Shown here in pieces: positions 1-10,245 of a stretch of 64,000 nt of DNA; positions within the stretch are counted from its first letter, which is position 1, and each line of letters begins with the position of its first letter. The notes under the pieces are model-generated. The model was given only the letters and a program-made list of their open reading frames with translations. It was not told where the DNA came from and did not search any database. The stretch spans positions 62,001 through 126,000 of the forward strand of contig CALBDO010000008.1 in the NCBI GenBank assembly GCA_937927515.1. The letters run 5' to 3'. The translations under genes were made by a program, and so were the position numbers. This DNA is from Candidatus Kapaibacterium sp. (GTDB lineage Bacteria > Bacteroidota > Ignavibacteria > Kapaibacteriales > UBA2268).

Positions 1-2906
1 CATTGTCGAAAGACCCAACTAGGAATCGCGAAGAAGCGCTGGAATACATTTTCCGTCAACTGCGTACAACTGAACCAACAGATTTGCAAGCATGCGAAGC
101 ATTGCTGGAGAAAATATTTTTCACACCTAAAAGATACGACCTTGGACTTGTCGGAAGATTCAAAATCAATAAGAAGCTTGGATTAAACATCGACCCAGAA
201 ATAACAGTCCTTACAAAAGAAGACATAATTGCTACAATAAAGCACCTACTTTATCTGCACGATAATAAATTGAGCGGCGACGATATCGACCATCTCGGAA
301 ATAGAAGAGTTCGTTCAGTCGGAGAGCAGTTAACAGCCCAAATAAATCTTGGCTTGAACCGAATGGCTCGAACAATCAAGGAAAGGTTGAGTGTCCGAGA
401 AGCAGAGAACTTAACACCACAAGACTTGGTTAATGCACGTACAATGAACTCCGTCTTGAATCAATTTTTCGGCACGAACCAATTATCTCAATTTATGGAC
501 CAGACCAATCCATTGGCAGAGCTAACGCACAAAAGAAGAACATCTGCTCTTGGGCCCGGTGGCTTAAGCAGAGAAAGGGCTGGGTTTGAAGTACGCGACG
601 TACATTACACTCACTATGGTAGGCTATGCCCGATAGAAACCCCCGAAGGTCCAAATATCGGATTGATTTCCTCTCTTGCACTTTTTGCTCGAGTAAACGA
701 TAAAGGCTTTATTGAAACCCCTTACCGTAAGGTAATCAATGGGTATGTAACCGACGAAATTGAATACCTAACAGCCGAAGATGAAGATGGAAAAGTAATT
801 GCCACGGCACACACACCAATAGATGAAAATGGAAAAATTAGCGTTTCAAAGGTCAACGCACGCCTCTCTGGAGATTTCGTTGTAGTATCCCCGGAAGAAG
901 TAAACTATTTGGAAGTGGCAACCGAGCAAATCACAAGTGCAGCTGCATCTTTAATACCATTCCTTGAGCACGACGACGCTAACCGCGCTCTGATGGGCTC
1001 GAATATGCAAAGACAAGCAGTACCATTACTTCGACCCGAAGCTCCTATCGTCGGAACTGGAATGGAACCCAAAGTGGCAAAGGATTCCAGAACCTTGTTG
1101 TTTGCCGAGGGACCGGGCGTAGTAACATATGTCGACTCCCAAAGAATTAGAATAAGATACGAAGATACAAGAACCGAAGAAGAAAAACTAACTGATTTTA
1201 CATTCCAAGAAGAAAAGGAATATAAACTACTTAAATACTTTAGAACAAATCAAAATACTTGCGTTAATCAAAAACCTATTGTCAAATGTGGAGACAAAGT
1301 ATACAAGGGTATGCCAATAGCCGACGGCGCAGCAACAGAAAATGGAGAACTTGCACTCGGACGTAATGTACTTGTTGCATTTATGCCTTGGAGAGGATAC
1401 AATTTCGAAGATGCTATAGTTGTCTCTGAAAGGCTTGTCGCCCAGGATGTATTTACATCGATACACTTGGAGGAATTTTCACTTCAAGTGCGAGATACGA
1501 AGAGAGGTGAAGAGGAATTTACAAGAGATATTCCGAATGTTTCTGAGGAAGCAACCAAAGACTTGGATGAAGATGGAATCGTAAGAGTCGGAGCCAAAGT
1601 ACGAGAGGGAGATATACTAATTGGGAAAATCACACCAAAGGGCGAAACTGAACCAACGCCCGAAGAAAAATTACTTCGGGCTATTTTTGGCGACAAAGCT
1701 GGCGATGTAAAAGATGCCTCATTAAAAGCGCCTCCTGGATTAAAGGGTGTAGTAATCAACACAAAACTTTTCTCCCGAAAACATTTAAAATCCCTCGACG
1801 GCGACCGCGAAGAAAAACAGGCATTAGAAAAAATACAAAAAGCGGAAGCAGACAAACTTTCCCAGCTAGCCAGAGAAGCAGTCGAAAAAATTGCTAAAAT
1901 ACTCGATGGATATAGAGTCTACGGGCTAAGATTAACAAATGGAGAAACTATCTTTAAGAGCGGACATAGAGTATCTGCAAATGAAGTTTTAGAATATTTC
2001 CAAAATCAGCCAATTAAAATCGAAGCAATTGAGTTAGATAAACCAATTATTGCCGATAAGGAAAGAGACAGTCTTTTGAAGAGAATGTTCATCAATTATT
2101 ACGAGACTAAAAGCAAGATATCGCAGACTTTTCGCTTGCGTAGAATAAAACTCACCACTGGCGACGAACTTCAGCCCGGAATTGTCAAGATGGCAAAAGT
2201 CTATATTGCTATAAAGCGAAAACTTATGGTTGGAGACAAAATGGCTGGACGCCATGGAAATAAAGGTATTGTCTCGATAATTGTTCCTCAAGAAGATATG
2301 CCTTTCCTTCCCGATGGTACACCGGTAGACATTGTTTTAAATCCATTGGGTGTACCTTCGCGAATGAACCTTGGACAGTTGTTTGAAACTTCTCTGGGAT
2401 GGGCTGGCGCAAAGCTTGGAATTAAATTTGCATCTCCAGTTTTCGACGGCGCTACCTGGGAACAAGTTTCAGAATTTTTAAAGCTTGCTGGCTTGCCGCC
2501 CGATGGTAAAACAATCCTTTATGATGGAAGGACCGGTGAACCATTTCACGAAAAAGTTACAGTTGGTGTAATTTACATGATGAAATTAGTTCATATGGTC
2601 GAAGATAAAATACACGCTCGTTCCATCGGACCATACTCGTTAATCACACAACAGCCGTTGGGCGGGAAGGCACAATTTGGTGGTCAAAGACTTGGCGAAA
2701 TGGAAGTTTGGGCACTCGAGGCATATGGAGCTGCTCATACACTGCAAGAGATGCTCACCATTAAATCCGATGATGTAGTTGGCAGAGCGAAAGCATACGA
2801 AGCAATAGTGAAAGGGGATAACATGCCCGACCCAAATATCCCAGAGTCCTTCAATGTCTTGATTCGTGAACTGCAAGGCTTGTGCCTCGACGTTGTATTA
2901 GAATAA
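1..2906 (+). CDS. rpoB: RNA polymerase beta subunit, 5'-truncated by window edge
   Basis: This is the beta subunit of the core RNA polymerase, which forms one side of the active-site cleft. About 967 C-terminal residues are present. Bacterial RpoB is usually 1200-1350 residues, so roughly the first 300 lie upstream of the window and the first in-frame codon here is not a start. The rifampicin-binding cluster is visible at about 469-600 ([13 protein letters not shown], then THKRR and SALGPGGL). The residues equivalent to E. coli D516, H526 and S531 are the sensitive ones, so no target-site rifampicin resistance is expected from them. Other family blocks are [18 protein letters not shown] and RMNLGQ. 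The gene ends at TAA, about 30 bases before the rpoC ATG, so the two form the usual rpoBC pair. Confidence 0.98.
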   Translation, partial: LSKDPTRNREEALEYIFRQLRTTEPTDLQACEALLEKIFFTPKRYDLGLVGRFKINKKLGLNIDPEITVLTKEDIIATIKHLLYLHDNKLSGDDIDHLGNRRVRSVGEQLTAQINLGLNRMARTIKERLSVREAENLTPQDLVNARTMNSVLNQFFGTNQLSQFMDQTNPLAELTHKRRTSALGPGGLSRERAGFEVRDVHYTHYGRLCPIETPEGPNIGLISSLALFARVNDKGFIETPYRKVINGYVTDEIEYLTAEDEDGKVIATAHTPIDENGKISVSKVNARLSGDFVVVSPEEVNYLEVATEQITSAAASLIPFLEHDDANRALMGSNMQRQAVPLLRPEAPIVGTGMEPKVAKDSRTLLFAEGPGVVTYVDSQRIRIRYEDTRTEEEKLTDFTFQEEKEYKLLKYFRTNQNTCVNQKPIVKCGDKVYKGMPIADGAATENGELALGRNVLVAFMPWRGYNFEDAIVVSERLVAQDVFTSIHLEEFSLQVRDTKRGEEEFTRDIPNVSEEATKDLDEDGIVRVGAKVREGDILIGKITPKGETEPTPEEKLLRAIFGDKAGDVKDASLKAPPGLKGVVINTKLFSRKHLKSLDGDREEKQALEKIQKAEADKLSQLAREAVEKIAKILDGYRVYGLRLTNGETIFKSGHRVSANEVLEYFQNQPIKIEAIELDKPIIADKERDSLLKRMFINYYETKSKISQTFRLRRIKLTTGDELQPGIVKMAKVYIAIKRKLMVGDKMAGRHGNKGIVSIIVPQEDMPFLPDGTPVDIVLNPLGVPSRMNLGQLFETSLGWAGAKLGIKFASPVFDGATWEQVSEFLKLAGLPPDGKTILYDGRTGEPFHEKVTVGVIYMMKLVHMVEDKIHARSIGPYSLITQQPLGGKAQFGGQRLGEMEVWALEAYGAAHTLQEMLTIKSDDVVGRAKAYEAIVKGDNMPDPNIPESFNVLIRELQGLCLDVVLE

Positions 2907-2936
2907 ATTATTATTGAAAATAAATTATGGTTGAAA

Positions 2937-5900
2937 ATGCAAGGTAGACCAATTCCTAAAAAAGGATTTAGAAAGGCAATGATTAAACTTGCATCCCCGG
3001 ATTCCATTTTGGAACGTTCTCGGGGTGAAGTTTTAAAACCGGAAACTATAAACTATCGTTCGTATCGACCCGAAAAAGATGGCTTGTTTTGTGAAAAAAT
3101 ATTTGGTCCAGTGAAGGATTGGGAATGTGCTTGTGGAAAATACAAGCGCATCCGTTACAAAGGTATAGTTTGCGATAGATGTGGTGTTGAAGTTACTCAG
3201 AAGACTGTACGACGCGAGCGTATGGGTCATATCATGCTAGCCGCTCCAGTGGTGCACATTTGGTTTCTTCGAAGCCTACCAAGCAAGATTGGTGCAATCT
3301 TGGGCTTATCTACAAAAGATTTAGAGAAAATTGTTTATTACGAAACCTATGTTGTTATCAATCCTGGCAAGTTTCCGTTTAAAAAATATGATTTAATATC
3401 CGATGCAGAATACAACTCAATTATGAACAGTCTTACCGAAGAAGAGAAATATCTCGATGACGACGACCCTAATAAATTTCTGGCTCTTATGGGGGGCGCT
3501 GCTATAAAAGAGTTGCTTAAACGCGTGGATGTGGAAGAAGAATACTACAAGCTCCGAACACAGATGCGGGAGGAAACAAATCCACAAAAGAAACAAGAAA
3601 TATTTAAACGCTTGAAAGTGCTGGAAGCATTTTTGCCGGATGAAAGAACTGGTGAACCAATCAATCGTCCTGAATGGATGGTATTAGACGTGATACCCGT
3701 TATCCCACCCGATTTAAGACCATTGATTCCTCTCGAGGGTGGACGCTTTGCAGCATCTGATTTAAACGACCTGTATCGACGGGTAATCATCAGAAACAAT
3801 AGATTGAAAAGATTAATCGATATCAAAGCACCAATGGTAATTGTTCGAAATGAACAGAGAATGCTGCAAGAAAGCGTGGATGCCCTCTTTGATAGCTCGC
3901 GAAAGACGACGAAAACCGAAACCAGCAAACCTTTGAAGTCGCTTGCCGATGCTCTCAAAGGCAAACAAGGAAGATTTCGACAGAATTTACTTGGAAAACG
4001 TGTCGATTACTCCGGGCGCTCCGTAATTGTCGTCGGTCCCGAGTTGAAATTGCACGAGTGCGGTTTGCCAAAAGATATGGCAGTAGAACTATTTAAGCCT
4101 TTTATAATTAGAAAACTTATCGAAAGAGGGCATTGTCGAACAGTTAAAAGCGCCAAAAAAATTGTCGAAAAGAAGACAAACGAAGTTTGGGACATTCTTG
4201 AAAAGGTCATTGAAAATCACCCTGTACTATTGAACCGAGCTCCAACACTGCACCGTGTAGGTATTCAAGCATTCCAACCAAGATTAGTAGAAGGCAAGGC
4301 TATACAATTGCATCCTCTCGTATGTACTGCCTTCAATGCAGACTTTGATGGCGACCAAATGGCAGTACATGTCCCATTGAGCTTCGAAGCACAGCTGGAA
4401 GCATTGCTCCTTATGCTTGCACCACACAATATAATGCACACTCAAAATGGCGACCCAATTGCAGTTCCATCCCAAGATATGGTCTTGGGCATTTATTATA
4501 TAACAAAAGCTAAATCTGGTGCAAAAGGCGAAGGAAAAATATTTAAAACTATAGACGAGGTTATTATTGCCTACAACAATGGGGTCATCGATTTGCACGC
4601 AAAAATCAAGGTACTCATCAATAACGAATACATAGAAACAACAACTGGACGAGTATTGCTGAACCAAATAATACCCAAAGAATTAGGATTCATAAACGAA
4701 TTGCTTACCAAAAAACGACTGCGCCAGATTATTGGTTATTGCTTTAGAATCGCTGGACTGGCTACAACCGTGGAATTCCTCGACAATTTGAAGCAGGTAG
4801 GTTTCGAATATGCAACGCGTGGAGGTCTTTCTGTAAGTATTTCAGATGTAGTGATACCCAAAGAAAAATACGAAATCATCGAGCAAGCGGCTAAACGAGT
4901 GGAGGAAATTGAAAACGCATATCAAAATGGTGTTATAAGCTTTGGAGAACGCTACAATAAAATCATAGATACATGGTCGACAGCAACGAATAGAGTTGCA
5001 GATAAGCTATATAATGAAATCGCAAAAGTAGACCAAGGATTTAATACATTTTGGATGATGCTCGACTCTCAAGCACGTGGCTCGAAGGAGCAAATTCGTC
5101 AGCTGGCGGGTATGCGTGGACTTATGGCAAAGCCAAGAAAATCACTTACTGGTTCAACTGGCGAATTAATAGAGAACCCAATTCTATCTAATTTTAAAGA
5201 GGGCTTGTCCATCCTCGAATATTTTATTTCTACACACGGAGCAAGAAAAGGCTTGGCAGACACTGCACTAAAGACAGCAGACGCTGGATATCTAACCCGA
5301 AGGTTGCACGATGTAGCACAAGACATAATAATTACAGAGCAAGACTGTGGCACCATTCGAGGCGTGGTAATGACAGCATTAAAAGAAGGGGAAGAGGTGA
5401 AAGAAACACTCTACGAGCGCATTCTTGGCCGAGTTGCACTCTGGGATGTTGAAAATCCAATTACCGGCGAAATACTTTGTAAAGCTGGCGAGATGATAGA
5501 TGAAGAAATCGCCCAGAAAATAGAAGAATCGCCCGTAGAGGAGGTTACTATACGAAGTGTGTTGACTTGCGAGTCCAAACACGGTGTGTGCGCAAAATGT
5601 TATGGACGTAATTTGGCTACTGGAAAGCTAGTCGACGTTGGCGAAGCTGTTGGTACGATAGCTTCTCAATCTATCGGCGAGCCAGGAACACAGTTGACAC
5701 TGAGAACATTCCACACCGGTGGTACAGCACTACTCATCACAAGCCAATCCTCAGTTTCTGCAAAATTTGATGGTATAGTAAAATTTGAAAATATTCGCCT
5801 TGTAAGCTACGAGGAGGAGGACGAAGAAGTCCAAGTAGTCGTATCTCGAAGTGGAGTTATAAATATAATTGAACCCGACAGTAACCGAGTACTCACTAAA

Positions 5901-7229
5901 TATGATGCTATGTACGGCGCAATCCTAAAGGTTCACGATGGCGATATCGTCAAAAAAGGCCAGTTACTGTATGAATGGGACCCCTACAATGCCACAATTA
6001 TCACAGAAGTAAGCGGTCGCGTTCGTTTCAAAGATATGATACATAATGTAACTTATCGGGAAATCAATGACGAGCAAACAGGACATATCACCAAAGTCGT
6101 TATTGAATCGAGGGATAAAACGAAACAACCCACGATTGAAATTTTGGATGAAAATGGTAATACGCTTCGTGCGTATTCAATTCCTGTTAAAGCACAATTG
6201 AGAGTAGAGGAAGACGAAGTCGTTGGCGTTGGAACACCGCTGGTCAAAATTCCGCGAGATTTAGGAAGAATGCGGGACATAACTGGTGGTTTGCCGAGGG
6301 TCACAGAATTATTCGAAGCTCGTTCGCCACAAAACCCTGCGTATGTCTCCGAAATCGATGGAATTGTAACATTCGAAAAGGTAAAGCGAGGGCAAAGAAC
6401 TTTAATTGTTACTTCATTGGACGGCAAAACTCGCATAGAATACAACATACCTTTTGGCAAGTATATTCTTGTTCAAGATGGGGACTTCGTGCGTGCTGGA
6501 GACCGGTTGACCGATGGCGACATCAATCCACACGACATTCTTAAAATCAAGGGTCCCAACGCTGTTCAAGAATACCTTGTTAATGAAATCCAGGAAGTTT
6601 ATCGAATGCAAGGCGTTAAAATCAATGACAAACATATCGAGATTATTGTTAGGCAAATGCTACAAAAGTACAGAATCGTAGACCCTGGAGATTCTAAATT
6701 CATCGAAGGTGATTATGTCGATAGAATAAAAATTTTCGAGGAAAATGAAAAATTAAAGAAACAAGTGGTTATAACCGACAAAGGAGACTCCAAATTCAAA
6801 GTTGGACAAATCATTACCAAAGACAAGTTCCGCGAAGTCAACCAAGATTTGAGAAAGAAAGGCAAGAAAGTAGCCCAAGCACGACCTGCCGAGCCAGCAA
6901 TTGCCGAGCCAGTATTACTTGGTATAACCCAAGCCTCTCTCGAAACCGAGAGCTGGCTCTCTGCTGCATCCTTCCAAGAAACTACACGGGTGCTCTCCGA
7001 AGCAGCTGTGCAAGCAAAAGTAGATGAACTTTACGGTTTGAAAGAAAACATAATCTTAGGGCAATTAATTCCAGCTGGCACTGGCTTGAAACACTATCAA
7101 GATTTGATTGTGAAAAGCGAAGTTGGCAATATTTTTACAGAAGAACTTGGTATTACACCAACTGTAACTCAAAGACCAACTCTTATTGTATCTCCGAAGA
7201 AAGAAGAGTTCCAAGGGTATAAAGAATAG
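2937..7229 (+). CDS. rpoC: RNA polymerase beta' subunit
   Basis: This is the catalytic beta' subunit of RNA polymerase, 1430 residues, which matches the long Bacteroidetes/Chlorobi form. The N-terminal zinc ribbon is present ([13 protein letters not shown] followed by CDRCG). The Mg-binding catalytic loop NADFDGDQM lies near residue 468. The second zinc site, [11 protein letters not shown], leads into the conserved block containing [14 protein letters not shown] chose the ATG at 2937. An in-frame TTG lies two codons upstream at 2931 and cannot be excluded. An ATG at 2927 is in another frame and stops after six codons. The gene follows rpoB directly and is closed by a strong intrinsic terminator at 7251-7282, so rpoBC transcription probably ends before fusA. 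Confidence 0.98.
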   Translation: MQGRPIPKKGFRKAMIKLASPDSILERSRGEVLKPETINYRSYRPEKDGLFCEKIFGPVKDWECACGKYKRIRYKGIVCDRCGVEVTQKTVRRERMGHIMLAAPVVHIWFLRSLPSKIGAILGLSTKDLEKIVYYETYVVINPGKFPFKKYDLISDAEYNSIMNSLTEEEKYLDDDDPNKFLALMGGAAIKELLKRVDVEEEYYKLRTQMREETNPQKKQEIFKRLKVLEAFLPDERTGEPINRPEWMVLDVIPVIPPDLRPLIPLEGGRFAASDLNDLYRRVIIRNNRLKRLIDIKAPMVIVRNEQRMLQESVDALFDSSRKTTKTETSKPLKSLADALKGKQGRFRQNLLGKRVDYSGRSVIVVGPELKLHECGLPKDMAVELFKPFIIRKLIERGHCRTVKSAKKIVEKKTNEVWDILEKVIENHPVLLNRAPTLHRVGIQAFQPRLVEGKAIQLHPLVCTAFNADFDGDQMAVHVPLSFEAQLEALLLMLAPHNIMHTQNGDPIAVPSQDMVLGIYYITKAKSGAKGEGKIFKTIDEVIIAYNNGVIDLHAKIKVLINNEYIETTTGRVLLNQIIPKELGFINELLTKKRLRQIIGYCFRIAGLATTVEFLDNLKQVGFEYATRGGLSVSISDVVIPKEKYEIIEQAAKRVEEIENAYQNGVISFGERYNKIIDTWSTATNRVADKLYNEIAKVDQGFNTFWMMLDSQARGSKEQIRQLAGMRGLMAKPRKSLTGSTGELIENPILSNFKEGLSILEYFISTHGARKGLADTALKTADAGYLTRRLHDVAQDIIITEQDCGTIRGVVMTALKEGEEVKETLYERILGRVALWDVENPITGEILCKAGEMIDEEIAQKIEESPVEEVTIRSVLTCESKHGVCAKCYGRNLATGKLVDVGEAVGTIASQSIGEPGTQLTLRTFHTGGTALLITSQSSVSAKFDGIVKFENIRLVSYEEEDEEVQVVVSRSGVINIIEPDSNRVLTKYDAMYGAILKVHDGDIVKKGQLLYEWDPYNATIITEVSGRVRFKDMIHNVTYREINDEQTGHITKVVIESRDKTKQPTIEILDENGNTLRAYSIPVKAQLRVEEDEVVGVGTPLVKIPRDLGRMRDITGGLPRVTELFEARSPQNPAYVSEIDGIVTFEKVKRGQRTLIVTSLDGKTRIEYNIPFGKYILVQDGDFVRAGDRLTDGDINPHDILKIKGPNAVQEYLVNEIQEVYRMQGVKINDKHIEIIVRQMLQKYRIVDPGDSKFIEGDYVDRIKIFEENEKLKKQVVITDKGDSKFKVGQIITKDKFREVNQDLRKKGKKVAQARPAEPAIAEPVLLGITQASLETESWLSAASFQETTRVLSEAAVQAKVDELYGLKENIILGQLIPAGTGLKHYQDLIVKSEVGNIFTEELGITPTVTQRPTLIVSPKKEEFQGYKE

Positions 7230-7250
7230 TAATATCTTAAAATTAATTTA

Positions 7251-7282
7251 GCGAAAGCGGGTAGCCGCTTTCGCATTTTTTT
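7251..7282 (+). terminator. Intrinsic terminator after rpoC
   Basis: A perfect 10-bp stem (GCGAAAGCGG at 7251-7260 pairs with CCGCTTTCGC at 7265-7274) closes a four-base loop, GTAG, and is followed by A and seven T. This is a textbook rho-independent terminator and the clearest one in the window. It sits 22 bases after the rpoC stop and 24 bases before fusA. Confidence 0.93.
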
Positions 7283-7305
7283 GTAAAATAAACATCGCAA
7301 TAGCA

Positions 7306-9393
7306 ATGGAAGACATTACAAAATTTAGGAATATTGGAATTGCGGCACATATTGATTCTGGCAAAACCACTTTAAGCGAGAGAATCTTGTACTACACTGG
7401 TAAGATACATCAAATAGTGGAGGTTAAAGACAAAAGCGGAGCCGGCCCAACACTCGACGCAATGGAACTTGAGAGAGAGAAGGGAATTACCATTCAATCC
7501 GCCTCTACCTATTTTAATTGGAAAGACTACCACGTGAATTTAATTGACACTCCAGGACATATCGACTTCACTGTCGAAGTCGAAAGAGCACTGCGAGTGC
7601 TCGACGGAGCCATATTAGTTCTCTGTGGCGTTGCTGGTGTACAAAGCCAGACAATCACTGTCGATAGACAAATTCGACGGTACAATGTAGCAAGATTAGC
7701 ATTTATCAACAAATTAGACCGCTCGGGAGCAAACCCAGATAAAGTTCTTCAACAAATGAAAGAAAAGCTAAACCTCCGACCAGTCCAAATCACCATGCCT
7801 ATTGGATTAGAAGAAAGTTTATCTGGGGTGATAGATTTGTTGAGAATGAAGGCGGTCTATTTCGAGGGCACCAATGGCGAAATAGTAGTCGAAAGGGATA
7901 TTCCTGCAGATATGCAAGAAGAAGCAGAATTACGTCGTATACAAATGATAGAAACTATTGCAGATTTCGACGATGAAATTGCCGATTTATACCTCTCGGA
8001 CAAACCTATTCCAGAAGACAAAATCATTGCAACAATAAGGAAAGCAACAATATCTCATTTAATTACACCTGTCTATGTTGGCTCGGCAAAGAAAAACATT
8101 GGAGTGCAACCATTGCTCGACGGAGTTGGAATGTTTTTGCCAAACCCGTCGGAGAGGGAGTACGAAGCATTTGATTTAGACGCTAACGAGGCAAAAATCA
8201 AGTTGGATTGTAATCCAGAGCGACCTTTTGTCGGTCTGGCATTCAAACTGGAAGACGGTAGGTATGGCCAATTAACTTACGTACGAATTTATCAAGGACG
8301 AGTTCGCAAAGGCGATGTAATTTATAATGTAAAGTCGAGGAAAAAAATCAAAGTGCCTCGAATAATTCGAATGCATGCTCAAGAAATGGTGGACATCGAG
8401 GAAGCAAACGCCGGCGACATAGTTGCTATGTTTGGGGTAGAATCAAATTCTGGCGACACATTTACAGATGGTACTGTAAACTTTTCGCTTCAATCTATGT
8501 ATGTTCCAACACCAGTCATCGAGCTTTCTGTAGCACCAAAAGAGAAAACATCATTGAATAATTTCTCTAAAGCATTGAACAGATTTCAAAAGGAAGACCC
8601 TACGTTCCAAGTAATTCGCGACGAGGAGACAGGGGAAACAGTTATCAAAGGCATGGGCGAACTACATCTTGAAATTTATCTGGAGAGAATTAAGCGGGAA
8701 TACAAATGTGAAGTAATAGTAGGTAGGCCAAAAGTAGCTTATAAAGAAACAATAACACGAACAATTGAATTTAATTACACCCATAAGAAACAAACTGGTG
8801 GTGCCGGACAATTTGCACGCGTAGCCGGCTATGTCGAGCCAATAGAAGCAAATTTAAGCAAAGAGTATGAATTTGTTAATAAAATTGTTGGTGGAGTAAT
8901 TCCAAAAGAGTATATCCCTGCGTGCGACAAAGGCTTTCAAGAGCAATTGGCAGAGGGAGTGCTTATCGGACAACCATTAGTAAATGTTAGAGTAGTGTTG
9001 AATGATGGACAAACACATCCAGTAGACTCCTCCGAGATGGCATTTAAACTTGCTTCTAAATATGCATTAAAAGAAGTTTTGCCCAAGGCAAATCCAATTA
9101 TATTAGAACCTATAATGAAGCTAGAGGTTACGGCGCCAGAGGAATTCCAAGGAGCTATAATTGGTCAAATTAATCAGCGCCGAGGAATAATTCTAAACAC
9201 AAGTCTCGATAGCGGTTTTGTGGTTGTCGAAGCAGAAGTCCCATTAAAAGAAATGTTTGGGTACTCCTCGCATCTACGAGGTGCTACACAGGGCAAAGGA
9301 GAATTCACAATGGAATTTCTTCGTTATGCTCCAGTCCCCAAAAATATCCAAGACGAAATTATTGAAGAATATAAGAAGAATAAAAAGAATTAG
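7306..9393 (+). CDS. fusA: Elongation factor G, mitochondrial/spirochaete EF-G1-like
   Basis: This is a ribosomal translocase GTPase of 695 residues, full length for EF-G. The G-domain motifs are in order: AHIDSGKTT (P loop), KGITIQSA (switch I), DTPGHIDF (G3), NKLD (G4) and GSAKK (G5). Domains II-V follow, including the loop region around KKQTGGAGQFARV. The switch region reads DGAILVLCGVAGVQSQTITV where ordinary bacterial FusA has the DGAV-FD-GVEPQSETVWRQ pattern. Together with the ALRVLDG and RRYNVARLAFINKLDR context, this resembles mitochondrial EF-G1 and the spdEFG1 branch known from spirochaetes, planctomycetes and deltaproteobacteria. In those systems a second EF-G handles ribosome recycling. 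The gene follows rpoC, but rpsL and rpsG, which usually lie between, are absent. Membership of the EF-G family is certain. The subfamily is my reading of motifs. Confidence 0.95.
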   Translation: MEDITKFRNIGIAAHIDSGKTTLSERILYYTGKIHQIVEVKDKSGAGPTLDAMELEREKGITIQSASTYFNWKDYHVNLIDTPGHIDFTVEVERALRVLDGAILVLCGVAGVQSQTITVDRQIRRYNVARLAFINKLDRSGANPDKVLQQMKEKLNLRPVQITMPIGLEESLSGVIDLLRMKAVYFEGTNGEIVVERDIPADMQEEAELRRIQMIETIADFDDEIADLYLSDKPIPEDKIIATIRKATISHLITPVYVGSAKKNIGVQPLLDGVGMFLPNPSEREYEAFDLDANEAKIKLDCNPERPFVGLAFKLEDGRYGQLTYVRIYQGRVRKGDVIYNVKSRKKIKVPRIIRMHAQEMVDIEEANAGDIVAMFGVESNSGDTFTDGTVNFSLQSMYVPTPVIELSVAPKEKTSLNNFSKALNRFQKEDPTFQVIRDEETGETVIKGMGELHLEIYLERIKREYKCEVIVGRPKVAYKETITRTIEFNYTHKKQTGGAGQFARVAGYVEPIEANLSKEYEFVNKIVGGVIPKEYIPACDKGFQEQLAEGVLIGQPLVNVRVVLNDGQTHPVDSSEMAFKLASKYALKEVLPKANPIILEPIMKLEVTAPEEFQGAIIGQINQRRGIILNTSLDSGFVVVEAEVPLKEMFGYSSHLRGATQGKGEFTMEFLRYAPVPKNIQDEIIEEYKKNKKN

Positions 9394-10245
9394 CACGATT
9401 GGTTTGGTGAAAGTAACAACATCTCTGTCTCGCTAAGCGAAGAATTTTTTTCATTTGCATATTCAAAAGCAAAATACGGACGATTTATTCAAGAAGCCGC
9501 ATTTAATATCACCAATAGAACTAAGGAGAAACACCAAAAACGAAACTGGTGCTGTAAATGACCTCGGCCCTGAAAAATGGTAAAAATATTAGCTAAAACT
9601 TAATCTGCAATTTTTTACCATATGGGATATCCCAGAAAGGGTTCCCTACAATAGTTTGCAAGTTCAAGGAAAGATAAAAATCAACATAAATAAATATCGA
9701 GCGTTTCGCTCAAATTACTTCATCTGCAATCAAGATTACGTTGGAATTTTTAAAAAGCCATCATGACCCATTTGGAAGTTATACAAGTTTTGTCTAACTG
9801 GTTTAAACATAGACCAGATGTTGAATAAGTAGCCTTAATTGAGTTACTCTATTCTTTTTCAATATATTCAAGTTGATTTTATTGACGATAAATTAGTTCA
9901 GATAGAATGCAAGCAAATCAATGCACACCGCAGAAAGCATTTAAAATCATAAAAAAGACTATTTTGTAAGCAGGGATTAGTTCAAAAATTTTCTTCTACA
10001 TGCCATTTTCACCGAAAAATTGGCAAGTAAAGAAACAAATGTATGAAGACATTTTACTGATATTTTAGCAATATTTAAAGAATTAGAAATCATAAGTAAT
10101 TAGAAACAAAATAATAATCTAGTTGGACGCTATTCCATTTTCTGGAAAAACATTATCCAAGATGTAAAGTTTTGGTAAATATGAATTTTTTAAGTTAGGA
10201 TAAATCTATATTTTTCGATAAAGCTTACTCTAAGTTGCCATACAC
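9394..10245. other. 852-base non-coding, apparently decayed stretch
   Basis: No intact gene is visible on either strand. Stops are frequent in all frames and the sequence is strongly A+T-rich. Short open runs that look like coding debris occur. One is 55 codons from 9394 to 9558, in the fusA frame after its stop, without a start codon (it contains SLSEEFFSFAYSKAKYG). Another is a 21-codon ATG reading frame at 9763-9828. A short hairpin GAGCG-TTT-CGCTC lies at 9699-9711. The likeliest reading is a degraded gene or insertion element between two convergent operons. I cannot name its family. Confidence 0.5.

Noticed and set aside
1484..1855. Long antisense reading frames inside rpoB, rpoC, purC, gltX and other genes
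   Set aside because: They lie opposite strongly conserved genes, show no family motifs or ribosome-binding sites, and follow from codon bias of the true gene.
2927..2946. ATG at 2927 as the rpoC start
   Set aside because: It is in a different frame and reaches a stop after six codons.
9428..9451. Hairpin TCGC-TAA-GCGA followed by T-run as the fusA terminator
   Set aside because: The stem is only four base pairs and is separated from the T-run. It also lies inside the coding-like run, so it is too weak to call.
9394..10245. tRNA or structured RNA gene in the only long gap
   Set aside because: I found no T-loop signature (GTTCGAATC-like), no acceptor stem and no extended pairing beyond small hairpins.
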